Assembly: GCF_905147045.1 (NCBI RefSeq)
Contig: NC_065903.1
Coordinates: 4,712,001-4,776,000 of the forward strand
Direction of reading: 5' to 3'
Origin: Nymphalis io
Taxonomy: Eukaryota; Arthropoda; Insecta; Lepidoptera; Nymphalidae
DNA: 64,000 bases
Position 1 is the first letter of the stretch, and every line of letters begins with the position of its first letter. The notes beneath the pieces are model-generated. The model made no database searches, had not been told where the DNA came from, and saw only the letters and a list, made by a program, of their open reading frames with translations. This document shows, in pieces, positions 36,177-48,640 of this stretch. The position numbers were made by a program, and so were the translations under genes.

Positions 36177-37040
36177 CTAATATATTATAAAGATAATAAA
36201 AAAAAAACATGGAATTATTTGTTGATTTAAATGCGGGTTGTACCTATACATTAAATTGTATAATATAAATTCATGTCTTTTGATTCACATACAGGGTTAT
36301 TTTTAAAATATTAAAATTTTAATGTATTGTTTGAACGAAAACAATATGAATTATTAAAAGTCATAAAAAAATGTTGTCGCTTATGATGTTAGTAATAACC
36401 CGCCGAGGTTCGTTTTTCTTGTTAAAAAAAAAGAACAATTAAAAGTGCATTATGTGTCTTTTTTTTATTTTGAGCCTGACTAAATATTTTTATTTGTGTA
36501 TACACCGAATGCATACTTCATCAAAGCAGTATTTTTTTAGTATTTAAAGGTAATCACCACCATCATTTATAATGAAGCGCAACGATATAATGCTTTTTGC
36601 GCAATTGCGTAAACCCCTCAAGTGCTGGTAGTTTTTTTATATAAGTATATACCTTGCCAATTTTGTATTTACAATAATGATACTCTGTTTTATGGATAAC
36701 TACAATGATAATTACTCGAATATGTTTAATTAAAGAATCAAAACGCGTGTTTAATATATTGAAATAAATTAAATTTAATATATATATATATGTGGAAGGT
36801 AACGAACAAACAATAAAAATAGAAAAGTACCAAAATACAAAATACTTTAAAAAACGTAATACGTATTTACCTTTTTTTATAAAAGAGCTATAATTGATAA
36901 AAAAAATACACTTCACTTCAAGTTCTTGCTATACAATAATAACCTGTAAGCACCTCGCGACGAACTATTTATGTAAAATAAAATCCCATTTAAACTATAT
37001 GGCTTTTAATGCGGAAAAATAAATAGGTATACGTTTATGT

Positions 37041-37250
37041 TGCCTCATTGGTCTAGAAATTAACTTATACGGCCGCAGATTCCCATGTGCTTGGTTCGAA
37101 CCACATGCCGGGCCAATAAAAGTTAATGGATTTTTCTGCCTGGTTGACAGTGCTTACACTGTCGTGCCTCGGAAAGCACGTAAAGCCAATAAATTAGTCC
37201 TGCGTCTGAGACTGGAATTGGCCATCTCATCGGATTATGGGTGCGGGGGA
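37041..37250 (+). repeat. SINE-B 5' part
   Basis: The tRNA-like head is well preserved: A box 'tgcctcattggtctag', B box 'ttggttcgaaccacatg', followed by 'gggccaataaaa', 'gtgcctcggaaagcacgtaa' and 'catcggattatgg'. The 3' third is missing. Confidence 0.8.
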
Positions 37251-37326
37251 AATCGATCAGGGAAACATCATCGTATATTTATCCTAACGCTTTTTCTTTC
37301 TTGTATTGAAAACCCCGTGTTTCTTT

Positions 37327-37328
<2 letters not shown>

Positions 37329-37372
<44 letters not shown>
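37329..37372. repeat. (TA)n microsatellite
   Basis: About 44 bp of pure TA directly abutting the tail side of a minus-orientation family C copy, so it may have grown from that copy's A/T-rich tail. Confidence 0.95.
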
Positions 37373-37378
<6 letters not shown>

Positions 37379-37602
37379 AATAGGAAGGTGGACGAGCATA
37401 TGGGCCACCTGATGGTAAGTGGTCACCAAACGCCCTTAGACATTGGCATTGTAAGAAATGTCAACCATCGCTTATAGCCAATGCGCCACCAACCTTGGGA
37501 ACTAAGATTTGATGTCCCTTGTGCCTGTAATTACACTGGCTCACTCACCCTTCAAACCGGAACACAACAATATCAAGTATTGCTGTTTTGCGGTAGAATG
37601 TC
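37373..37602 (-). repeat. Family C repeat, 5'-truncated
   Basis: Minus orientation from 'tatagaataggaaggtggac' to 'tgttttgcggtagaatg'. It carries the 'cttatagccaatgcgccacc' variant of the 20972/30811 subfamily. Confidence 0.85.
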
Positions 37603-38465
37603 TAGAATATTTGGAAAGAACCGTTGATAGTTCTTACTTCAGAATACCAAAGTATAATACTTTCTCAATTAATAAAGGAATTTGAATTAGTGAAATAACA
37701 GACACAAGGGATAAGATTTTATATATACAATTCCTTTGTCATCTTAAAATAATTAAAAAAAACACATTGTCAACAAAATAATATCTAAAAAAATATGATA
37801 CCTAAACAAATGTTAATCGCAGAACAAATACGCCGTCATCTGAGATTTATTACGTCAGTAATAATAATAAATCCATCGATCATCATTTCGACAAACCTTC
37901 GGGACTATCTTGTATTTTTCATAAATTATAATGAGCATTTAATTTCAATGGAAATATCGTGCCAAGTCATATTATAAAAAAAGTACTAAATCAAATGCTG
38001 ACTTCATTTGTGTATGGTTCACCACATATCTTAAAGTAGATAATATGATTCAAGTTATACAATAACTCATATCATTTATACATACATTTTTTATAAGAAG
38101 TACTCAATCAAAATAAACGTCGGTAAAAAAAGTGATTACGTTATTATGTTTGTAACTAGGCAATTATTATTTTTTTCTATTCTACAAGAATAAATTTTGT
38201 ATCCGCGTTCGTATTTTAATCATTTATTGTGGTGATTTAATTTAGGCAATCGGTTCATAATATACAATATAAACAAAAAACTTATAGATTTAATTTGTTA
38301 TATTACGGTTCCGGTTTACAGTATTTAATATAAAAAAATACAACAAAACGTAATGTAACTTAAGCAATAATGTTGATTTAACAAAAAACCTATAAAATCA
38401 TAAAGTTATGCATATACGATTATTATAAATTAAAATATGGCTGTTTGTTATTTTACCTTCGATAG

Positions 38466-38690
38466 GTTTCAATTTTTTTTTTATATTCGCCGAGAGGGCA
38501 ATGACTCCACTCCACCTGATGGTAAGTGGTAGTAGAGTCCAAACGCGACGACGGCCAGTATAGTCGGGAAAAATGTTCTGTACTAGCCGTCCCCGCCTTG
38601 CCGGCCCGCAAGATTCCCCTTCACGCCTCGTTTGAAGGAACCCGGGTTGTAGGAGGAGGGGAGGACATTTTAAGACACCAAGTTTTGAAA
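38466..38690 (-). repeat. LINE 3'-end fragment
   Basis: Minus orientation. Read on that strand it goes from 'cctcccctcctcctacaacc' through 'ggttccttcaaacgaggcgt', 'actggccgtcgtcgcgtttg', 'gactctactaccacttacca' and 'tcaggtggagtggagtc' to an A-rich end. It matches the plus-strand copy at 53700-53962. The 126-codon minus frame across it is not a host gene. Confidence 0.65.
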
Positions 38691-39060
38691 AGCATAAATT
38701 AGTAAATTTGTATTTCGAATTTAATATACTTAAATGATTATAATTCCATTTACAAGAATTAGTAAATCTGTTAGACATTACCGCTTATCAAAGACGATTT
38801 AACCTACGATTAACACTTCTATTTGAGAAGAATTAAAAAATGTACAATCTAAGCTGTATCTTACGACATAATATAATTCTCTGTGGAAACTATGTCAAAT
38901 TATGTAACCTATTATTTCTCATACATCAATAACCAATACATTATACAGCTGATTCTGTACGTATCTGCGACTGTCTGACACTAATATATAACATAAGTAA
39001 TCTTTGAAATGAAATACCTTTCTTTCAATCAATGAAAATTGTTTGCATAAATCAAAACAC

Positions 39061-39063
<3 letters not shown>

Positions 39064-39099
<36 letters not shown>

Positions 39100-39104
39100 T
39101 ACGG
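39064..39104. repeat. (TA)n microsatellite
   Basis: About 30 bp of pure TA followed by imperfect 'acatatatac'. Confidence 0.9.
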
Positions 39105-39289
39105 GTTTATATTTAACAATGTAGAAACAAGATATAAACAAAAAAAAAACATGTAAATACTTTAAAATGCTCTAAAATATAATTTGTTCTCATAAGATTC
39201 ACATATACCTAAATATTATAAATATAAAATGCAATATTAAAAGTTGTTATATCATACTTATTCGTAAACAGATAAAAAATAAAGGGCCG

Positions 39290-39425
39290 GTTTTATTATT
39301 TACCCTCTTATTCAATGTAAAGGGTTCATCAAGGCCGACAACGCGTCCCCAGCTACGATGTCGATAGGCAACGGTAACCATCAACCATAAGGCGGACCAG
39401 CTGCTAATTTGCACATTCCAAGAAA
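39290..39425 (+). repeat. LINE 3'-end-like fragment
   Basis: 'caaggccgacaacgcgtccc', 'gataggcaacggtaacca', 'tcaaccataaggcggaccag' and 'ctgctaatttgc' resemble the terminal block of lepidopteran non-LTR repeats ('..accatcaggcgg..ctgctcgtttgc'). Confidence 0.4.
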
Positions 39426-40787
39426 TATCTTATACAAAAACATCCTATAGAATACGATATAGTTAGTGTTAATAATATTTATTAACAATTAGCTGTATTA
39501 GAATTAAAACAGATGCAAAATCAGCCAGCCCACAGCTTTCGCCCGTAAGTGAGGGAGACAGCAGATGTTATTTCCTAAGTCCGATATTGCGTTTTCTGTA
39601 CCATATTAATATTGAACCGCATCTATATCATCAGTAGTAGTAATAATAATAATTATTGTTATATCGTTATCGAAATCTCTCCCGAAATTTTGATATCCGA
39701 ATTTCTTACTAGTAATTACTAATACTAATAGTAGTACTAGCTAACTAGTATCTAAGAAATCAATCGTAATTAAATGACTCCTATTTTTATTTTATATAAT
39801 TGCTTAAGATAATTAATATTTCATAATCATTTTATTTCCGAACGTCAAAAGTTATTAGCAAATTTAAAATTAAATCAATTGTTTGATTCGAAATCGATGA
39901 ATAAACTACGAAGGCCGTTACTATTTCACCATAGACATTGCATTTACGCTCAACAGTCGCCTTGACCGCGGGAGAGGCAATGAACTCGGAGAAAAGCGAC
40001 AGTTTCGTTCAAAATTCGATACAACTTATACTTACTTGTTACTTTTGATTATTGCATCAGCGGTTAGCGTCTTGGTCTTCTTAAGTTTTTTATAGGTCAT
40101 TAGGATATCATGCACAATTATAACCTTATAAAAAGTGAGTAAATTACTAAGGCTACTAAGGTTTATAAATACCTCCTACTAATACATACTAAAACTTTAT
40201 ATTTTATTTTTATAGCAAGGGGAGGGGGTAATTTGTAAAGTTTTAATGCAATATATGTATAAATATTTGAATTCATGAGTGATGTACAAACAATTTTAAA
40301 AATTTAAAATGCATTGTATACAATTAACGTGTGATTTAAGATTATTTATTTTTAAGCATACCGGACTTACTTGTAAGCATCACCAGGTGTTCAGTTAGGA
40401 ACTGTTTTTACTTATCACTGATTTGACATCCTAAAGAAGGCACAACATTGTTTAATTTACTGTCTAAATAAGATTTATAGGTAAAGCCGTACATCATACA
40501 TGTTTAAAGTGCAACTCCTTATTGTAGTAAAAAGGCCATTTTGGAGTTCAATGTTGTTCCTAACACAAAATGGTTTCCTATTGTCACACGTACAGGACTA
40601 CACGTCCTCAAATTAAAAAAAAAACGATTGAAGCTATTTTTAAATATATTACCTTTCTAGACTTCGCAATGTAATGTTAAAGTTCAGTATAGTGCAAAAT
40701 TATAACATTAAAAGTAAACATAACATAATGATATCGTTTTTAATGACACTAACATACCTAAGTAGGGCAAAATAATAATATAAATAA

Positions 40788-41048
40788 ACAGCCGGATTTA
40801 GACTTCAGGATGTCCTTAGGAGAAAAAAGTTTAGGCCCTAACTATTTTCCAAATAAATTGAACAATTTCTTTATTTCGGTTGTTTCAATAATAATTTATT
40901 GCAACATACAAGTATTATTTGTACTTTACTACTTTAAATGTATATAATCCTCGAAATTGGGAATTAGTTTGTTTTAAAAAATTCTATTGGGACCCACTCT
41001 TGTGGAGGCGCCCGGGCTGTAGCCCTCGCCTAAATCCGATCCTAAGGT
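40788..41048. repeat. Possible MITE with CGGATTTAG ends
   Basis: The left end 'agccggatttagact' and right end 'gcctaaatccgatcct' are imperfectly inverted. The right part is GC-rich ('ggaggcgcccgggctgtagc'). About 260 bp with no coding capacity. Confidence 0.4.
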
Positions 41049-41296
41049 CTAGTAATATATACGTACATATGAGTGCAAGCGCCATGTTTTTTTTCGTATA
41101 TTTTTTAAAATATTTTATACAACTACAAGTACAAACTACGATGTGAGTAAGCGATCTATTTTATTAACAGAAACGTATAAAATGAATGTTGTTATTTATT
41201 TAATAAGGAAATTAATACCGTCTGGCAAATAAAGTTATCGTTTATGATATGTACTTCTTTTTTTTTAAAAAGATGAAAAATTGGTCAGTGTCTTAC

Positions 41297-41361
41297 TTTT
41301 TAAAAACATGTCTTCGCGGACTTTCCTGACGTTCTCGATATCTACAATAGGGTATTCCACT
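41297..41361 (-). other. Candidate alternative exon of the ABCG gene
   Basis: Minus strand. Acceptor with pyrimidine tract TTTTTTTTCATTTAG at 41362; donor AAAAA|GTAAGA at 41296-41295. The 65-bp block has one open frame: 1 base + 21 codons (VEYPIVDIENVRKVREDMFL plus K) + 1 base. Length and both phases equal those of the first coding exon at 31404-31468, so it could splice to the Walker A exon in its place. 'VDIENV' resembles a first beta strand of ABC domains. It could equally be a non-coding or spurious exon. Confidence 0.3.
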
Positions 41362-42601
41362 CTAAATGAAAAAAAAATCTTAAAATATATCATCGAGATA
41401 GCTTAGGCAAAAAGCAGCTGATTTTGCATTAATCCGGAAATAAAAAGCAACTTGTAGCATAATTACAGTTTTAAAATTGTCGTTTTTTTAATGTTGGCGT
41501 TGAAGTGACTAAATTATTAAATGCTTACAATAATCCGCCTGACTTCTGATATGTAAGACACTAACATTAATCATAAAGTTGAATGTAGACTATAAAGTTT
41601 ACTCGATAATATTGTGATTTTCTATTCGCTAACTCTTTTTTCACCCATGAATCTTATTTGAAGTTAACCGAGTTAGTCCAGCAGGTACCACAAATTTTTC
41701 AGCTTTCTTTAACGTGAGAAAAACCATTTCAATCTCCACAGTTATTTAGTTTTTTTACACACACGCACACACAGTTAATTTTTTTTAAGTGTTTAAAGTA
41801 TTTCAAATTGGGAGATTTTTTTTTTTTTTCAATTGAAACTAGATTTAAAGTGTTTCTTATTTATTTAATTCTCGCTCTACATGTTATTGTGGAAATTTTA
41901 AAGCAATTGAAAGAAGTAACTATTTGAATTGAATTAGTAAATAACAAAATATATTTTTACAGAGTTATTGAACCCTAACTGAAAGTGACATTTAATTCAT
42001 TATATCTATTAAAGTCAGGTGTCTTTAGTTACAACCAATGACGTAATCACAATTACGAAGTAGAGAAGGAATGGTGCAGTGTATTAATTGAGCATAAATA
42101 AAACAGTGTGTGCTTTGTAACCGATCTGATTAATGCCTTGTCTCTAGTGAATACTGTATGCTTTATTTACATAATATATTACATGTATATATTTAATTCA
42201 TACATATAATATAGTACATAATTCATTCATCAGGAAATATGTTTTATGGTGGAGGACAAACGTGCTCTTGTAGGCTTTAAGCGAAAGCAAAAGTTCGCAG
42301 AGGAGAATTGTTTTGTAAATAACCAATAGGATATCGTTATCCATATATAAAATCTAAACAGCGAAAACTCCTTTCTCATTTCCTTCTTTTGGTTACAGTG
42401 ATTTAAAAAAAATGTATGTTTTTTTATAAGTTGTCCACTTAAAATTAGAAACATGATCATTCAATTATAGACTGACTTGAATACACATGTTATCAGATCC
42501 CTGTGAAATTTACGATTCTAGCTACTAACAAGAGTACAAACAAAACAAGGTATCGTTTTTTTTTTTATTCAGACAGTATTGTATTTTTAAGTGTATTTGG
42601 C

Positions 42602-42606
<5 letters not shown>

Positions 42607-42681
<75 letters not shown>
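42607..42681 (+). repeat. Poly(A) tract of 75 bases at the 5' side of a SINE
   Basis: An uninterrupted run of A's directly before the tRNA-like head of SINE-A and inside that SINE's target-site duplication. Confidence 0.95.
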
Positions 42682-42682
<1 letters not shown>

Positions 42683-42982
42683 CCGAGTTGGCCCTGTGGT
42701 AAGAACGCGTGAATCTTAACCGATGATCGTGGGTTCAAACCCGGGCAAGCACCACTGAATTTTCATGTGCTTAATTTGTGATTATAATTCATCTCGTGCT
42801 TTACGGTGAAGGAAAACATCGTGAGGAAACCTGCATGTGTCTAATTTCACTGAAATTCTGCCACATGTGAATTCTACCAACCCGCATTGGAGCAGCGTGG
42901 TGGAATAAGCTCCAAACCTTCTCCTCAAAAAGAGGAGAGGAGGCCTTTAGCCCAGCAGTGGGACATTCACAGGCTGTTACGG
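42608..42982 (+). mobile_element. SINE-A, full length, with 5' poly(A), and target-site duplication
   Basis: The SINE head 'gccgagttggccctgtggta' starts at 42683; the B box 'gggttcaaacccggg' is intact and it ends 'ggctgttacgg'. The flanking duplication TGGCATATTA lies at 42598-42607 and 42983-42992, so the poly(A) belongs to the inserted unit. A-rich sequence is normally at the 3' end of SINEs, so this arrangement is unusual. Confidence 0.88.
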
Positions 42983-44839
42983 TGGCATATTAGAATTTGT
43001 GTAATGGACTTATAAATATTGGTTGAAAATTCCAAGTCATTTGTAATAAACTATGGCGGCCCTTCTGGGCGCGATTACGTAAATAGTAAAACGAAAATAG
43101 TGGTCCACGTGGCAATCGATAAAAATAAACTCGGCGCTAGCGAAATGCCAAACTTTATTATGTACTTATAAGTATATGGCTATGAAAATGCTTGTTACTC
43201 ATTATATTTTCTTTTATCCAAGTATTTTGAAATCATTTTCGACGGTTCCAAAAAGCTTTTACTTATAACGTCGCGAATAATCAGATTTATTAAACATTAA
43301 AAAACGATTTAAGTTATACAATTTTTTATTAATATCGTAATAAACGGTCACCGTACTTATAACAGTTGACTTAGAGTTTTGAGTCCCAGGTCTTATAACA
43401 AATATACTATTTTTTAAATAACCAATTTATATTTTTCATTATTGTAAACTGATATATTTATTTGTACCAAAGTCAATAAATGCGCATAATAATTCGAATT
43501 GAAAAGGTGAAAAGATCAATTGGATTGAAAAAATAGCGTTCCAATGATACGCTTTATGAAATTGTATTTGTTGGAACATTTGTCACTTTGTATTTATAAT
43601 AGAAATATTTAATATATCTAAAACATAGCTATAAGTTACCCTTAAAATATACGTATAAAAATTTAAATCATCGTAAGTTAAAAATAGAAATTGCTATGAA
43701 ATCATATATTTCTAAGTAATATGAAATTTGATTTCGAAGAAAAAAATATAATTATAAAATTTAATCTAATAAATATTTTACCCATACGAATACACATGCA
43801 CACATAAAAACCTATTAAATGAACTGCATAGATATATAGCAGTGAAACAGTGTGTCCGAATGTTTTATTCAACACCCATCACGTTTATTTACATATATTT
43901 TAATTTTTGATCCTTATTGCATTTAAAGAGGTATAACTACCAAAAATAAGTTTTTATGACTCATTTAAATTACTAATTTTAATATATCACAAAACTTTCT
44001 ATTTTTTTGTGTTATTGGCCCGCAAAACGATATTAAATATCGAATAAATATATTATCAAAATGGTGATTTATGTAATAATACAATAAAGTAGACAAAGAG
44101 AAAATTCGGGGCGAAAGCGAGATGACCAACGCAGAGGCAATGAACTTCAAAATTAGGTTACCAGGTTTTGAGGTTACAAATGATAAACGAAAATTCCACT
44201 AAAACTGTTATGTTTAATTATTTCCATTGTTGTGATCCTTCGGGAAACGAGTTATAGATATTTCGTTTTACTGTTGTATTCATAAATATTTTTTTTACCT
44301 CTTACTTACAATCCACCCGTCTGTATTAACATCAAGTGAAATTATTTATTCCTTATATTAAGCAACGCACTGTCAATCGTGTGATTTAAGTATCTATCTA
44401 TATATCTATCTCTATCTGTCCCTCGTGACTTTAATTATCGTATCTATACCATCCATCACGCACACAGACATACATCAGTTGTATTATTGTAAAGTAAATG
44501 GCATGTGTTTAGTTATACTCAAAAATTACTAAGCCTTACACCACGAGTTAAATAATGACGACTCTACTTAAATTATGTTTAGAAAATGATAAGTTAAACA
44601 AATTTCTTTTTTCGAATGTCAAATCAATGATGAATAGATGATGAAAGAGATAAATCGTTGTTTTACTAGATAAACTTTAATGTTATAGTGTAAGGTCGTA
44701 TATAACATAACAGAATAAATCTATAAACATAATTTTCAATTAAATATTGAATTAACTATACAAAATATATATGAAATTAAAACTTTTTTTTTCATTGCTT
44801 AACTGAAAAACATACTAAAATACATAAAACTTATATCAA

Positions 44840-44955
44840 AAGATGAAACTCGTTTCGGAGAAGGTTTTAGGTTATAATTTTATTAGATAAAGTTCTACTA
44901 CCCGCTTTTAATTTGGACTATTGACGTGACAAGCGTGAATTTCCATTTTCTTGTA
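44840..44955. repeat. Diverged repeat, partner of 25590-25720
   Basis: Shares 'gagaaggttttag' and 'tgacaagcgtgaatttc' with the partner in the same order. Confidence 0.35.
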
Positions 44956-45319
44956 ATTAATATTTAAGTAAAGGTCGGCGTATGTAACAAATTAAATATA
45001 ATGTACTGGAATTCCGCACTTATTGATTCACTAACGATTAGGAGAACTTATCAGTTAGGAGACAGCTGGCTAGCATTTATTTCTCTATAAAATATTTCGC
45101 CATTTTGTTACCATTAATAGTAACTTTAATACGATAAGAAACGTTACCACGCTGTCTATTGACAGCGCTTCTAATTATATACATACATAGATATACAAAA
45201 TACCTACACAATTATTATATACGTATATCAAACCTTATGAAAATCGCTAAATATAAATACTAATATATAAACTGCCTTTGACTACTTCGTTTGACTTACT
45301 TTGACTCGTTGACTTTACT

Positions 45320-45625
45320 GCGTTGGCTAGATATATGGCCGCAGATCCTGGGTTCGAACTCCAGGCTGGGCCTACAAAAAGTTGTTGGATTTTTATGTCG
45401 AAGATTCTCAGTAGCGGCGGAGTCTGGATATTGGATGTGTTTACATTACCATGCTTTGGAAAGCTCTTAAAAACGTTGGTCCTGCGCCAAAACTCTTTCG
45501 GATCGTGTCGGATTGCCTTCCCATCGGATTATAAGAGTAAGAGCCCCTGTGTTTGTGCACAAACGTGTGCACTAAAGTATGTATCGAGAGAGATTAACTT
45601 GGCTTGGATCATCTTCAATAATATA
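45320..45625 (+). repeat. SINE-B copy
   Basis: 'gttggctagatatatggccg', 'gggttcgaactccaggc' (B box), 'gattctcagtagcgg', 'tcgtgtcggattgcc', 'catcggattataagagtaag' and 'cacaaacgtgtgcac' in order. The 122-codon open frame is an artefact of the repeat. Confidence 0.82.
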
Positions 45626-46462
45626 CATAAAGTTGAAGAGTGTTCGTTTCACATAGGGTCTACCCTTTCGATTTATTTCGGCTTTAAATAGACCATTTAA
45701 TGAGAAAGGTTATAGACTGTAGAGTCTAGCAGTAAATCGTATTAAAATTAAAATTTGAATTCAATTTAATTAAAATTTAATTTCAATTCGTATTAAAATT
45801 TAAATTTAAAAATATATTGAAATAACAGAGCTTTAAGGCGTTTATTTATCACACTCCAACATAATTAATTACTTTATTATATCTTGATATGTTAAGACCA
45901 ATAAAAACATTTAGACTGTATATAGTAACGTACATACAAATAATCATTTACATTACTTCGCCATAATTTGACAGTTATGTAACGAGAGATAATATTTATA
46001 TAACATTTTTATTACCTAATTAATATGTTGATAATATTAAAAAAAATTACAAAACGACATCAGAATTAGTTTTGATTAAGTTGGTAATTCGAGTATTTTT
46101 CCAATTTTTTGTCTATCATATCTTATTGTCCTCCAACCTTTGCTCATAACAATGTTGTAATCGAGTAAGTAATCTACGTTACTTCCTGGAAATCAACGGC
46201 ATCAATATTACCTACATATGTGTAATTCTGTCGGCATCGCTTTAGTATAATCGTACATAACAAAACGGACCGTGTGTATAATGACATTGACATATCGAAT
46301 TTATATTTTTGTAAACGTCATTTCTATATTGATTTAAATAAATTGTTATGAAAAACAATTGGTACATAACATTTTTAAGGTTTTATGATTTCGACACTAC
46401 TTAATCGTTCACTATGACAATTGACTTAGTATACTGAATGTCAAAAAACAAAAAAAAAAACG

Positions 46463-46722
46463 AATAGTCATGGCCTCAGTAGTTAGAACGCGTGAATCTT
46501 AACCGATGGTCGTGGGTTCAAGCACCATTGAATTTTCATGGGCATTATTTGTGTTTATGATTCATATCGGGCTTGACGGCGAAGGAAAACATCGTGAGGA
46601 AACTGTCTAATTTCATTAAAATTCTGCCACGTGTACATTCCACCAACCAACATTGGAACAATAATATTCAATCGAATAAGCTTCTCCGCAAAAAAGAAGA
46701 GGAGGCCTTAGCCTAGCAGTCA
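46463..46722 (+). repeat. SINE-A copy, degraded
   Basis: 'tggcctcagtagttagaacg', 'cgtgggttcaagcacc', 'aacatcgtgaggaaac', 'ttccaccaacc' and 'gaggaggccttagcctagca' in order, with internal deletions and insertions. Confidence 0.78.
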
Positions 46723-47067
46723 ATTAGTTTTAGTGCGAAAAATATTGTGTTCAACACAAGTCGTATCGGCTAATAGCTTACTAACAAACAAAAGAGGCAT
46801 TGTAACGCATGCCGGACAGTAGGTAGTAAAATATATAGCCAGCAATATTTATTATATTTTTTATTAAAATAAAACGATTTCCATTGATGATTGTAACCTT
46901 TTCTTTATTCATCAACTAAACATATAATTTGTGTTTTTTTAATAAGTAATAACATATATAATTATAACAAATAAACTGTATGTAGCTATGCCAAAACATT
47001 GTTTTTTTTTAAACATGAATCAATTTTGATTGGTGCTTCTTTGTAAATATTTATTTATTTATTTTTT

Positions 47068-47133
47068 TATATTCGCCGGGTGGGCAAATGACTCTACTCC
47101 ACCTGATGGTAAGTGGTAGTAGAGTCCAATTTA
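47068..47133 (-). repeat. LINE 3'-terminal fragment
   Basis: 'atattcgccgggtgggcaaa', 'tgactctactccacctgatg' and 'gtaagtggtagtagagtcc' are identical in order to the end of the fragments at 38466 and 53700. Confidence 0.7.
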
Positions 47134-47249
47134 TATTTATATCTGCTTGCTATAAAATATATAATAGTGCATTATATATTTTATAGTAAGCATATATTAC
47201 TCACCGGATGATTTTATCACTACATTGACTGTAGTAGTTAGTGGCTAGA

Positions 47250-47350
47250 TTATGAGAGTACTACTTTTTGCACACACACTTGTGCACTATAATATTTTTG
47301 ATACATCTTTATTTAAAGTGTGCGCCATGACCGAAATCGATCAGGTAATC
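47250..47350 (+). repeat. SINE-B 3' fragment
   Basis: 'gattatgagagta', 'cacacacttgtgcactataa' and 'gcgccatgaccgaaatcgat' match the SINE-B end. Confidence 0.6.
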
Positions 47351-48051
47351 ATTATTAGATATACTTTTTTTTTTTATTTACCTAAATATTAAAACAAAAT
47401 TTGTACAGAATTATGCAAGAATACTATTTTGTCTAAATTATCTGAAAATTGTTGATTAATATTATGATTAAAAAAAGTTTTTACAAATAATAATTATTTT
47501 ATGCTTAGGTACAGACTGATAAATACTGAATTAGAAGACCTATATAAACGAACGAGATGTTATATATAAATAGTTTTCAATTTCATTCCTTCATTCCAAG
47601 ATATATTTTTAAATTATTATTAGATTTCGTTTAATTCGAATTTTATATTTGATTATTTTTAAAACTAACGTCTAAACAAAAATTAAAAACTAATTTCGGT
47701 ATATTTTTCCGGATACCCAAAATAAATTAAGCTTTTTAAAAAAAAAGTTAAAATATGGATTGAGACCCAGGCAAGCAAAGTTGTGATTTCATTTGCTTTT
47801 CGGGTGAAAAAATGGTCGTCGGTTTAAATTCACTATTTTAAAATACTAAATATTTTTCAATGATATTAAACTAAACATTTTGAATATTAAAAAAAAACTA
47901 TTATTAAAATAATTTCTTATCGTAACGTTTATTTTCATAATTAAAATAATCAATTTACGTAATTATACGTAATATACTATCGTACGATTTATTATTTACA
48001 ACTGTTTCCAACTCCATTCGTGTCAAATTCAATATTCCCTAACTAAATGAG

Positions 48052-48356
48052 TTGCCGAGATGGCCCAGTGGTAAGAACGCTTAAATCTTAACCGATGATC
48101 GTGGGTTCAAACCCGAGCAAGCACCATTGAATTTTCATGTGCTTAGTTTGTGATTATAATTCATCTCGTGCTTTACGGTGAAGGAAAATATCGTGGGAAA
48201 CCTGCATGTGTCTAATTTCACTGAAAATCCGCCACATGTGTTTTCCACCAACCCGCATTGGAGCAGCGTGGTGGAATAAGCTCCAAACCTTCTCCTCAAA
48301 AAGAGGAGAGGAGGCCTTTAGCCCAGCAGTGGGACATTTACGGGTTGTTACGGACA
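48052..48356 (+). mobile_element. SINE-A, full length
   Basis: Starts 'ttgccgagatggcccagtgg' (A box), B box 'gggttcaaacccg', and ends 'gggttgttacgg'. Short flanking duplication AAATGAG (48045-48051 and 48357-48363). Open frames on both strands are shadows. Confidence 0.87.
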
Positions 48357-48477
48357 AAATGAGAAATTTAATGATGACCAGTAAGACATTATGATCATGA
48401 CAATTATATATAGATATAATTAATCTTTCATATTAATAATAATTGTCTAAGGTTTGATTATGAAGAGTTACTTGATG

Positions 48478-48640
48478 TCGGTATCATAATTATTCGTATT
48501 GTTGTTTCATTTCGTGGATTGAGTGTGCCAATGTAACTACAGACACGAGGGACATAACATCCCAGTGGTTGGTAGCATTGGCGATGTAAGAAATGGTTAA
48601 TGTTTTTCACAATACCAATGCCTATGGTCCGCGGTGAAGA
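48478..48640 (+). repeat. Family C fragment, degraded
   Basis: 'gtattgttgtttcatttcg', 'gagggacataacatcccag', 'ttggcgatgtaagaaatgg' and 'aataccaatgcctatgg' follow the family order. Confidence 0.55.

Noticed and set aside
36563..36916. 117-codon minus-strand open frame
   Set aside because: Dominated by Ile, Phe, Tyr and Lys as expected for AT-rich noncoding DNA.
38398..38778. 126-codon minus-strand open frame
   Set aside because: Most of it is a LINE 3'-end fragment that recurs at 53700 and 47068.
42503..42712. Open frame with a poly-lysine tract
   Set aside because: Translation of the 75-base poly(A); not coding.
42682..42760. tRNA gene at the SINE-A head
   Set aside because: Same head occurs at several loci followed by the SINE body and flanked by duplications.
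45323..45691. 122-codon plus-strand open frame
   Set aside because: It lies almost entirely within a SINE-B copy and starts in the tRNA-like head.
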